Of a stretch of DNA of 64,000 bases, positions 18,695 through 27,872 are shown in pieces; the stretch's first letter is position 1, and each line of letters starts with the position of its first letter. Location of the stretch: assembly GCA_037953745.1 (NCBI GenBank), contig JBAKBP010000765.1:124001-188000 (forward strand), in the 5' to 3' direction. The position numbers were made by a program, and so were the translations under genes. The DNA is from Lithodes maja (lineage: Eukaryota > Arthropoda > Malacostraca > Decapoda > Lithodidae). The notes under the pieces are model-generated. The model was not told where the DNA came from. It did no database searches and was given only the letters and a program-made list of their open reading frames with translations.

Positions 18695-21600
18695 ATGTCT
18701 AATGACTCATCATTTACGGGGGAGGATAACACGGTACAGCCTAGTGACCAGCAAGTACAACAGATATTTAGGGAGGGGAGTGTTATAAGTGGAGAGAGGG
18801 ATGCCCGGGCATTTTTGCAGACACCTTTGACCGAACAGCGCCTGCAGGCTATTGATTGTTACGGTCTTCGCTGTTTAGCCACGGTTTTGGGGCGGGACTG
18901 TCCTGACAGTTGGCCCAAGAAGAATTTGGTGGCATGTTTGTTGGGTGATGGCGATGGGGCGGTGGGTGGAGTGGGGTCTTGGGGGGTTCCCTCCAAGCCT
19001 CCATTCCACTCTACCCCTGAGCTGGGCCCTCAGCCAGCGATTCTTAGCACGATGCAGCAGGAGGGTTCTCAATGGCAAGCTGGCTTACCCGTAAACACGT
19101 CTCGGTGTGGATCCCCCATTTTGTGCTCTCCCCCCCCAGGCCTGTCTCCTGAGATGTTATTTCAGCTAGAACTAGCTAAGCTTAAGTTGCAAGAGAGTCA
19201 ACAGGCTAGTATAGAACGGATTAAGCTGCAGGAGACTCAGATACAACAGGCTAGTATAGAACGCATAGAGGTTGCTAGAATCCAAGCCAATCAGGATGCA
19301 ACCAGGTACCAGGCTGAAATGGATGTCGAGAAGTCTAGAGTAGAGACCACGGGGCGTCATCTCGGTGGTGGGCACCGGGTTACAGACTCACTTTCGCATT
19401 TAATTAAGTTAGTACCCGCATTTGATGAGACAGCAGTGACTGAGTTTTTTGCTCGTTTCGAAAAGAAGTGTCGTGAGTATGACTGGCCGGAGGTTAAATG
19501 GGCAGCATTAGTTTCATCACGTCTAGTGGGTAAGGGGTTGAAAGCCTACGATGCACTGTCACTGGACGAGAGTGTAGTGTATGGACTGGTGAAGGAGGCT
19601 GTGCTCCAGGCCTACGAACTGCAACCCGAAACTTATAGATTGAAGTTCCGTGGCGTGAATAAGAAGAGCGACGTCAGTTTTATGGAGCACGCACGGGACT
19701 TAACAGATGCAGGTAATAACTGGTTTCGGTCCGAGCACGCAGAGTCGGCTGAGGAAATTAAGCAACTTTTCTATCTGGAACAGTTTTACAAATGTACTGG
19801 AACCGATCTAACGCTGAACATTAAGGAAAAATGTCCCAAGACCGTAGAGGAGGCTGCCAAGATGGCAGACCTCAGATTATCATTGATTCGTGGTTGCGGT
19901 GCCGCTCAGAGGGCTGAGTCAGGGCAGAAGGGGCGCTATACCCCACCCACCAGAGTTTTCGATAATAACAAATCCTATGACACACATAACCACACTAAAA
20001 GCATTGCACCTAATAACACCTACAAACACAAGCCTCTCCCGTTTACTAAAGGTCAGGCCCCTTCTTCGCCCGCACAAGGGAAGAAGCCCATTGGGGATGT
20101 GAAATGTTACAAATGTCAGAAGCTAGGCCATTATTCACGTGAGTGCCCTAGTAACACTCCCGCTAAGCCGGTGTCATTGGTTCACAGTATCGGTGTGTCT
20201 CTGAAGGCTGCAGCAACTGCCCGGGGTAGGTTGTCAGCAGCTGAGGCACACGCGGTAAAGAAGCGTACGGAAGGCTCGACACCTGTCCGGGACACTTTCT
20301 GTAACCATCGGGGACACGGGTTTGTGAGCTGGGGGAGTGAACTACGGAGGGTTGACTTGCTGAGGGATACGGGGGCTTCGCAAACTTTGTTGAGGAACTT
20401 CACAGGGAAACCGATAAATGCGGCCAGAGTTGTTGTGGTGCAGGGTATAAATGCTACGAGGTCATACCCACTTGTGAGGTTGGAGTTGAGAGTGGGAGAG
20501 GTGTGCAGGGAGCTGGATGTAGGGATCGTTGAGTGTTTGCCAGTTGAGGGCGTCGACCTTCTTCTCGGCAACGACTTTGCGGTGCCCACTTCCGGGACTC
20601 CACCCTTAGTCGTTGCCGAGAGGGCGGCCGACGTGGATGGTGAGAATCGGGAATGGGTTGGGAGGTGCCAACAGGATGAGATGGCCTGTGTGGTAACCCG
20701 ATCTCGCTCTGCGGCTCCTGCACAGCCTAGCACTCAACCTCGGGGACAGTGGAGGAAGGATCAGGAGAAGGTTGCTAAGGGCAGGAAAAGGGACATTGAT
20801 TCTGCTGCACTTCTCGGTGATTCGGTACTTGGACCTATAATAAACACGGGAGTTGACTCTGGCCCAGATATGGGGTGTAACAAGGCAGAGTTGGGTAAGA
20901 CTTCGCGTGAGGCAAGAGCTGTAGCGAGAGCCACTAAGGCAGTAGAGCCTACTAGCCGGGGTAATGTCTTATTACAAAACCATCTTGATGCATTGACGCC
21001 CAGGGACATTAGTGAGCAGCAGCTGCAAGACGCTAGCCTAGCTCGTTATAGCAATGGTGCCATAGAGTTGGAGGAAGATGGGGATGCGAAGCCGGGAGAT
21101 TTCTTTAGGCTCAACAGGATATTGTACCGCAGATTTCTAGACCCCAAATCGAAGTGGGAGGGCGGTGCGAGGGTAGTAGACCAGGTGGTTGTTCCAAATA
21201 AGTATAGAGAGTCCTTATTGTGTCTGGCGCATGATGTGCCGGTGGCGGGTCATTTGGGGGTAACAAAAACATTGGCGGCATTGGGCAGGTTTTTCTGGTG
21301 GCCTGGGGTCAAGGCTGATGTCTGTGCATGGGTGGCTGGGTGTGCGACCTGCCAGACAACGGGGAAGCCTAACCAGACAATCCCGAAGGCACCTTTGTTT
21401 CCCATACCTGTCACCGGGCCTCCGTTCAGCAAAGTTGTAGTAGATTTGGTTGGCCCTTTCCCGCCTACTAGTAGTGGCAATAAATTCCTGTTGACAATCA
21501 TGGATGTGGCTACGAGATACCCGGACGCATACCCCATGAGAAACGGCTCGGCAAAGGCAGTTGTTAAAAACTTATTATTGTTCTGTTCCCGTTATGGATT

Positions 21601-22234
21601 TCCACGTGAGGTGCAGTCAGACCAGGGGAGCAATTTTACATCCAAATTGTTCAAGCAAACCCTTCAGTTGCACGGTATATGTTCTGTAGTGTCGTCAGCC
21701 TACCATCCCGAGAGTCAGGGAGTCTTGGAGCGGTGGCACTCGACCCTGAAGAGTATGCTACGCTGTTACTGTGCAGAACATGACACTGATTGGGATTTGG
21801 GTCTGCCGTATGTTCTGTTCGCTGCACGTGAAGTCCCAGGAGAGAGCCTGGGGTTCAGTCCAAATCAACTAGTCTTTGGCCATAATGTGAGAGGACCTTT
21901 AAGTATGGTGAAAGAGATCTGGGAGGGCGAAGAGAAGCCGGGGTCTGTACTTAAATATATCCTTGAGAGCCGGGAGAGACTTATAGGTTGCATGGCAGCG
22001 GCAGGTAATAACTTGGTTAATGCACAGGCGGTCATGAAGCACCAGTATGACGCCAAGGTGAAGCTTCGGGAGTTTTCGGTGGGTCAGGAGGTAATGTTGC
22101 TTTTACCTTTGCCTGGACACCCCCTTTCTGCCAAGTTTATTGGGCCGTATGTGGTGGCTAAGAAACTGTCCGACCTTGATTATCTCGTTGCAACACCTGA
22201 CCGTAGAAAAAAAACATCAGTTATGTCATGTTAA
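18695..22234 (+). CDS. Element A gag-PR-INT polyprotein, frameshifted at its end
   Basis: The in-frame ATG at 18668 is earlier, but the Met at 18695 (MSND) aligns with the gag start of element D and is preferred. Domains in order: SAP-like N-terminus; a coiled-coil-like region with two copies of a QQASIERI unit (element B has one); CCHC knuckle at 20105 (CYKCQKLGHYSREC); aspartic protease DTGAS at 20366; integrase zinc domain (HLGVTKTL...CATC); integrase core (VVVDLVGP, VQSDQGSNF, QGVLERWH); and the GPY/F end (KFIGPYVV). The frame then runs off at an A8 tract (22207-22214) where B has A7, ending in KKTSVMSC. RT continues in another frame. Confidence 0.88.
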   Translation: MSNDSSFTGEDNTVQPSDQQVQQIFREGSVISGERDARAFLQTPLTEQRLQAIDCYGLRCLATVLGRDCPDSWPKKNLVACLLGDGDGAVGGVGSWGVPSKPPFHSTPELGPQPAILSTMQQEGSQWQAGLPVNTSRCGSPILCSPPPGLSPEMLFQLELAKLKLQESQQASIERIKLQETQIQQASIERIEVARIQANQDATRYQAEMDVEKSRVETTGRHLGGGHRVTDSLSHLIKLVPAFDETAVTEFFARFEKKCREYDWPEVKWAALVSSRLVGKGLKAYDALSLDESVVYGLVKEAVLQAYELQPETYRLKFRGVNKKSDVSFMEHARDLTDAGNNWFRSEHAESAEEIKQLFYLEQFYKCTGTDLTLNIKEKCPKTVEEAAKMADLRLSLIRGCGAAQRAESGQKGRYTPPTRVFDNNKSYDTHNHTKSIAPNNTYKHKPLPFTKGQAPSSPAQGKKPIGDVKCYKCQKLGHYSRECPSNTPAKPVSLVHSIGVSLKAAATARGRLSAAEAHAVKKRTEGSTPVRDTFCNHRGHGFVSWGSELRRVDLLRDTGASQTLLRNFTGKPINAARVVVVQGINATRSYPLVRLELRVGEVCRELDVGIVECLPVEGVDLLLGNDFAVPTSGTPPLVVAERAADVDGENREWVGRCQQDEMACVVTRSRSAAPAQPSTQPRGQWRKDQEKVAKGRKRDIDSAALLGDSVLGPIINTGVDSGPDMGCNKAELGKTSREARAVARATKAVEPTSRGNVLLQNHLDALTPRDISEQQLQDASLARYSNGAIELEEDGDAKPGDFFRLNRILYRRFLDPKSKWEGGARVVDQVVVPNKYRESLLCLAHDVPVAGHLGVTKTLAALGRFFWWPGVKADVCAWVAGCATCQTTGKPNQTIPKAPLFPIPVTGPPFSKVVVDLVGPFPPTSSGNKFLLTIMDVATRYPDAYPMRNGSAKAVVKNLLLFCSRYGFPREVQSDQGSNFTSKLFKQTLQLHGICSVVSSAYHPESQGVLERWHSTLKSMLRCYCAEHDTDWDLGLPYVLFAAREVPGESLGFSPNQLVFGHNVRGPLSMVKEIWEGEEKPGSVLKYILESRERLIGCMAAAGNNLVNAQAVMKHQYDAKVKLREFSVGQEVMLLLPLPGHPLSAKFIGPYVVAKKLSDLDYLVATPDRRKKTSVMSC

Positions 22235-22305
22235 CCTCATGAAAGAGTATGTGAGACGCCCCTCAGAGCCTCTCACTGTCCCTGTGCTGGCCTGCAGCGG
22301 CCAGG

Positions 22306-23808
22306 GTGGAGAAGGAGGTGGGGGACAGTCATGCTGCTGAGGAGGATAGCTGGGACTGTGTCATTTCCGCGGAACAGTGGGCGGGGAATACTGAACAAGA
22401 GGCTAGGCAAGCTGTAAGTCACCTGCCTGAGCACCAGGGTGCTGCTGTCCTAGGCCTGTTCAGGTCATACCCCTCTGTTTTCGCCGAACACCCAGGTCTC
22501 ACTACTCAGGTAACGCACGACATGGACGTCGGTGATAATGTGCCCTTCAAGTCAGTGCCCTACCGTGTGCCCCCGGTAAAGTTGCCAGCTTTACGGGAGG
22601 AGTTAAAGTACATGGTTGAGAGAGGGATGATCACTGAAGGTTATGTGAAGTGGACATCACCCGTCACGTTGCAGCCAAAACCTGACGGCAAGGTGCGGTT
22701 CTGCATAGATTTTCGTAGGCTAAATGGCTTGACCACTACCAACCCTTACCCTTTGCCTCGAGTTGACGACAGCGTGGACAAGATAGGGAATGCAAAGTAC
22801 CTTACTAAAATTGATCTTGTAAAAGGCTACTGGCAAGTACCCCTGTCGGACCGAGCTAAGCAAGTTTGTGGTTTTGTGGTAGATGGCAAGACCTACCAAT
22901 GTAACGTAATGCCTTATGGGCTTAAGAACGCACCTGCCACGTTTCAGAACCTGATGAACGATATTTGTGACGAAATCCCTAACTGCACGGTCTACCTTGA
23001 TGACGTGATAGTGTATGATGACAATTTTGAAAATCACCTAAGGCACTTAGAGACCCTGTTTGGGAAGTTGCACGATGCTGGGCTGGTGGTGAACCTGAGG
23101 AAGTGCGAGTTTGTAAAGGCTACTGTGCAGTATCTTGGCTTCGTGGTCGGGTTAGGCCGGGTGTGCCCCCCTCTGAGCAAGATACAGGCTATCAATATGT
23201 TTCCCAGGCCCACCACTAAGCGCCAGGTCATGCGGTTCCTAGGTATGATAGGCTATTATAGGCGCTTCATCCGGGGATACTCTACTGTCTTAGCACCGTT
23301 AACTGATCTACTGTCGAAGTCAGTGAAGTTCTGTTGGGCTGCGGAGAGTCAGAGGGCTTTCGACCTAGTCAAGCACCTGCTGTGTACACATCCGATTTTG
23401 AGAGCCCCAGACTTCTCCAGGAGTTTTCAGCTGGCGACTGATGCCAGCGGTGTGGGTGCCGGGGCAGTGTTACTGCAGACTGATTCCGAGGGCGTGGAAC
23501 ACCCAGTGAGCTTCTTTTCTCGCAAGTTTAATTCGGCACAAAGGAATTACTCGACTATAGAGAAGGAGCTTCTTGCTATCGTTTTGTCGCTCAAACATTT
23601 CGAAGTTTATGTTCCAGCCTACGGCCCGGTAGTGACGATTTATACGGACCATCATCCCTTGAAATTCCTAAATCAGTTTCACAATCGGAATATGCGGTTG
23701 ACCAGGTGGTCCCTAATGCTCCAAGAGTATAATCTCAACATTCAGCATATTGCCGGGAGTGAGAACGTGATAGCAGATTGTCTATCAAGGGTTGATGATC
23801 CAGGATAG
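22306..23808 (+). CDS. Element A RT-RNase H part, separated by frameshifts
   Basis: Open frame with no true start; it is the continuation of the polyprotein after two +1 changes (A8 at about 22210, G5 at about 22322, against A7 and G4 in element B). RT: VKWTSPVTLQPKPDGKVRFC, YLTKIDLVKGYWQVPL, MPYGLKNAPATFQ and VYLDDVIVY (catalytic YLDD at 22993). RNase H: LATDASGVGAGAVL, STIEKELLAIV and VTIYTDHHPLKF, ending ADCLSRVDDPG. All visible catalytic residues are intact, so only the two homopolymer indels disable it. Real mutation and consensus error are both possible. Confidence 0.88.
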   Translation: MEKEVGDSHAAEEDSWDCVISAEQWAGNTEQEARQAVSHLPEHQGAAVLGLFRSYPSVFAEHPGLTTQVTHDMDVGDNVPFKSVPYRVPPVKLPALREELKYMVERGMITEGYVKWTSPVTLQPKPDGKVRFCIDFRRLNGLTTTNPYPLPRVDDSVDKIGNAKYLTKIDLVKGYWQVPLSDRAKQVCGFVVDGKTYQCNVMPYGLKNAPATFQNLMNDICDEIPNCTVYLDDVIVYDDNFENHLRHLETLFGKLHDAGLVVNLRKCEFVKATVQYLGFVVGLGRVCPPLSKIQAINMFPRPTTKRQVMRFLGMIGYYRRFIRGYSTVLAPLTDLLSKSVKFCWAAESQRAFDLVKHLLCTHPILRAPDFSRSFQLATDASGVGAGAVLLQTDSEGVEHPVSFFSRKFNSAQRNYSTIEKELLAIVLSLKHFEVYVPAYGPVVTIYTDHHPLKFLNQFHNRNMRLTRWSLMLQEYNLNIQHIAGSENVIADCLSRVDDPG

Positions 23809-24078
23809 TCGTGCACGGTGTGTGGGTTGAGCAGGAGTAAAATTAGGCTATCATAACGCCGTCCAAAAAGATTATAAAACAATAAAATAAACGAGAATTT
23901 TTTTTTTTAGTTTTGTAAGTCTTTATTGTTGTAGCATGATGCATGCGATATTGTGTTTTATGTATAATTCACACTTCAGTTGTTGTGCACCTTTTGCAAT
24001 TAGTGGCAGCTAAGGGTAGCAGGTCGGTTGGTTGCCTGTCAGATTTTGATAATGCTTCTAAGGTCGATTATCTAAAAT

Positions 24079-24089
24079 CTTGGGGGGGC
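24079..24089 (+). other. Element A polypurine-type tract
   Basis: TCTTGGGGGGGC ends directly at the 3' LTR, in the position of the plus-strand primer. Element B has the same tract. Confidence 0.7.
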
Positions 24090-25913
24090 TGTGACGCACC
24101 CAGTGCGTGGCAACGCAACCTGATTGTACTCCTTGGTACTCCACTGTACCGCCACTGTGCGGTACCTCTGTACCGCTGTACCGTGCTGGCTGCCTATATT
24201 GAGTGTGACAACGTATAACTATGTTCTTTGTATCTCTGCAAAGGTCTCGTCATGTGCTAACCAGTGGTGGGTTTTGTTTTAAGCCATGTCGAGACCTTCC
24301 ATTTAATATGTAGTATCAATAGAGAAGTTGATAGATAAGACAATGGGAGTTCAGAGAGAGAGAGTGAGTTAGTTTTCAGAGCGAGAGGGTAGCAACGCGC
24401 CACGCTGCCAGGGGGGTGGTTGCCAGACGTATGGACCGGTTGGCAGCCTTGCGCTTATAGCTAGGCGCGACAGGGTTGGTAGTCCATTGCCGCCTGCCTA
24501 TGCTGCCTGGGCTGCCCATGTTGTCGTACTGCACATTGCCTGGAGGCTCGCTGTGTGTTCCATGATCAGGTTGCCTAGAACCTTTGAGATTCTAACATCC
24601 CTTGCCCTCTCTCCCAACTTCTCACGGTTGCACTCTTTCTCTCTGACGACATTACTCTCATTTCATTCTTCTCTCTATTTAAATGCATTGCATAACCTTC
24701 CCTTGAGGTCCTAAAGGAGTTTCAGCACTCACCTCTCGTATTACTCTTAGGACAAGCATATATTTACATGTATTAGATTTAAGGGGTTAATGTGAACAGC
24801 GATCTTCTTGATGGGGATAGTTGGTGAACGTTCTACATGTTCACGAGTTATATGCCCAGCTCATCATCCAATTTGTGACTAGACTAGTGCCATGTGTAAG
24901 AGCCCGACCATGCCCAGGAGTTGTCTGTAGAGGGGCGAGGACTTAGCCTTGATTTGCCTACCGAGCCAGGAGCGAGTGTAGTACCAGAGACTACAGCTCG
25001 CTCGTAGTGCCGGTATAGTAGAGTAACGTAATTTATCTGTCCTTGTGTTCTCTGCAGTCTTTTCCTGGGTTCTCGCTTTCGGTGCTGGGACTCGTTGTTC
25101 CTGTGACTTGGCCTGCTAGCTAGAACACATGGGGATGATGAGTGGGTTATATCTTTATTTTACTATGCATTGCAGCTCTCTTTAAGTTTATGTATGTAAC
25201 ACTTTACAATACACATTACTCACACACAAGACAACACTATTAATACTTTCATGTATCAATTAACTGCACTGTCGTTTTGCTGCTGTGTCCGGAGTTCTGT
25301 TGCGTAGGGCGCATACGGACTCAGAGGGGAGACAGAGTGAGAGAAGCGAAGTAGCCTATGCGGTAGTAGGCTACCGGCGCAGTACTGTTGCCTGCAACCT
25401 TTTAGTTATTCCAAGTATAGATTCATTCTTATAATAAGTGACTACTATTTATGTTCCTTCCATGTGTATTATTAGGTATCTACTGGATCATGAACATCTT
25501 GTATGCTACATGCTAGTGCATGTTAGTAGGGGACAGTTATTCTAGTGCACGCGCTTTCAAGTAGGCGTGTACATTTGTCATTTAGCATTTCACTGTCATA
25601 CCTTTAGCCTGCTTCTATGCTACATTATTAGAGGCTTAATATTAACGTAGTTTCTTGAGTATTGCATTTCTTTAGTAATAACGTAACCTATAAATGTCTG
25701 AGGGAGTTTAGCCTCATAGCCTACCCCTGTTGTACACTTTCGCCGAGTTAAGGTACCTCGTTACCATAGACGATAACTCTGTAGGGCGTTGGTGCTTTTG
25801 TTGTCTGGAGCATATAGTATTTGGGACTGGAATCGAGCGTGTCGTTGTCACATAAGCCATTTCTGTCCTACGATCAAGAATCCCGAATATGTATTGCCGA
25901 TCCAGCCGTAACA
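24090..25913 (+). repeat. Element A 3' LTR
   Basis: Matches the 5' LTR except for scattered substitutions and a 5-bp insertion near 24688. It ends CGTAACA, directly followed by (AT)n. Confidence 0.92.
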
Positions 25914-25948
<35 letters not shown>

Positions 25949-25974
25949 CCGTATATATATATATATATATATAT
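25914..25974. repeat. (AT)n microsatellite between elements A and C
   Basis: Alternating AT with one GT and one CCG interruption. It touches the 3' LTR of A on the left and the LTR of C on the right. Confidence 0.95.
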
Positions 25975-27574
25975 TGTTACGTATCTTGATCCTCAAGTGG
26001 TTAACTTGATGAATCTAGATAGCACAGAGATATATATTAAGGTATCAGTCAGCTGAAGGCAAAACAAAAGTAAAATCTAATAAAATTATTTCCTGTTGTT
26101 GCTTCCTTTCCTTTTGGATCTTAGGACTTAGTATCCTTTATTGACTGATACTCTTTAATTATGAAAAATACTGAAACTAATTAAAGTCATGTAGTATTTA
26201 TAAAGAATATTTAACCGAAGCTTAGTAGGCTATGCTTATGAACCGAATAAGTTATATCTAAAGGACAATTAATTCTATAAAAAGTCTTGAAAGATAAATA
26301 TTAAAGTAAGAATATTTCAGTCTCTTACCCTATTTGAAATGAATAGATAGTTTTCTTATATGTCCTTTTATTTATATTTAATTTAATTATTCTTGGTTCT
26401 GGTCTTACGTTAATAGCATTATATTATTATTATCATCAGGAGTAATATCAAAGTCACATAAAAAGTTAGATATATATTTAATAATTAGTTAAATGCATTT
26501 CTTAACCACGTAACATTGGTTTGATTATGAGTAAATAAAGTTACAGGATCGTTTCATAGATTCGATTCAGGTCTCACTCCAATAATATGAAAAGCAAAAT
26601 ATAATATTTTGAAGCAAAAGAATTTTCTTCAGCTTAGGAAATCACTATAAGTAATATTAACACAGCCATGTTAGTCTAAGGCGATATTACTAATATGAGA
26701 CAATAGCATCACCGTACTAAGCACCGTTAAGCAATGTAAGCTTAATTCAAAGAAAATGAAAGAACTCGTAAGTATTAATATAAAACAATAGTATTACTTT
26801 CATCATAACCCAATTACTTAAAGAGTTGCTTTAGTCTACAAGTTAGTCAACTAAAATAGTTAAGTACACAATAATAGTAGCGTTAACGTTAATTCGCAAT
26901 CAAATAGTTAAATACACAATAATAGTAGCGTTAACGTTAATTCCCAATCAAATAGTTAAGTACACAATAATAGTAGCGTTAACGTTAATTCGCAATCAAA
27001 TAGTTAAATTCACAATAATAGTAGCGTTAACGTTAATTCGCAATCAAATAGTTAAACACATAATAGTAGTGTTCACGTTAATTCCCAATCACATATCTCA
27101 CTAACCAACATAACGTAAGTGTTTACACCGAACACACTTAACACACACATATATAATCTGACTGACAGTCACAATCCCATTATAATACTTCACCCCGTCT
27201 TCCTCCAGCTGCAAGTTCACCTTCCCCAACTCCAAATGAGACTGATTTGAATGCCCACAACTCGGGTCTTATATACCAAACAATGATGGTGTAGGAACGA
27301 ATCAGGAGGCGAGTGATGGTGCGCGCCCCTATCATAGCTCCTCGAGTTGCATAGCAGGTGCCTGGTCCAATCACAGCTCCCGGCGTCGATCATACGTCAT
27401 AGCATCGTGGCATCGAGGTAGTTTGTAGGGTCCCCTATGACGCACGCAGGTGTGAAGGCTTGTTTGCAGGTATGCGGGCGAGGTAGTTTCCCCACTCGCT
27501 TCACCGTTTGGGTAGTTCGGCTCCTTCAACTCTAATTCTAACTGTTAAATTAACATACAGGGCTCCGTATGTCA
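25975..27574 (-). repeat. Element C 3' LTR (left copy, 1600 bp)
   Basis: Contains about five units of a 48-bp tandem repeat (26849-27100) with the core GCGTTAACGTTAATTC. The right LTR has a shorter, rearranged array. CG-containing blocks at 27290-27540 are well kept between the LTRs. Confidence 0.88.
26849..27100. repeat. 48-bp tandem repeat within the element C LTR
   Basis: GCGTTAACGTTAATTC recurs with a 48-bp spacing (anchor positions 26881, 26929, 26977, 27025), then a diverged unit 45 bp on. Each unit contains GTTAACGTTAA and CAATCAAATAGTTAA. It lies in the LTR, so it may be a repeated promoter or enhancer element. Confidence 0.88.
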
Positions 27575-27872
27575 GACCTCCCCCCTAGAAAAGAGTTTAA
27601 GGAGTACAGTACATAATATTAAACAGAATACATAAATAGATTCACCACCAGATTGGCAACAGCAAGATTATAATGAGGATATAATAAGGATATCACCCAA
27701 AGTAGGCAACGTCTCCAGGTACCACATCAGAACATAGCCGGAACGTAGCTGGAGCGTTATTCGAACTGCAAGGCATCTCACAGCTGAAGGCTTAAAAGCG
27801 CACTACAAAAGCATGATATTTACCTCGCTACAAGGGAGAGCTAATTGCCAAAATCCTCTCATTAAATTAAAC
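27575..27872 (-). other. Element C 3' untranslated region and polypurine tract
   Basis: Between the RT breakpoint and the 3' LTR. In element orientation it ends TAGGGGGGAGGTC next to the LTR, a polypurine tract. The broken RT continues in another frame to about 27803 (SSKFNLMRGFWQLALP, matching IDLVKGYWQVPL of B) and then stops matching, so the deletion breakpoint is near 27835. Confidence 0.7.

Larger units (their letters stand above)
16606..25913 (+). mobile_element. Gypsy element A, Gmr1-like (9.3 kb)
   Basis: LTR retrotransposon with LTRs of 1819 bp (16606-18424) and 1824 bp (24090-25913), starting TGTGACGC and ending CGTAACA. The LTRs differ at roughly ten sites by eye, including a 5-bp insertion, so it is older than element B. 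The PBS is at 18428 and a G-rich tract (PPT) at 24079-24089. The internal ORF is broken by two single-base insertions. The right flank is (AT)n, but the left flank is a LINE fragment ending GTGT, so no matching target duplication is seen. Confidence 0.92.

Noticed and set aside
20182..20733. 183-codon minus-strand frame opposite gag-protease of element A (and its copy at 52978-53529)
   Set aside because: It is the antisense of well-supported coding sequence and has no domain of its own.
22140..22340. A separate 66-codon gene between the two ORFs of element A
   Set aside because: It is the intermediate reading frame between the two homopolymer insertions of the polyprotein.
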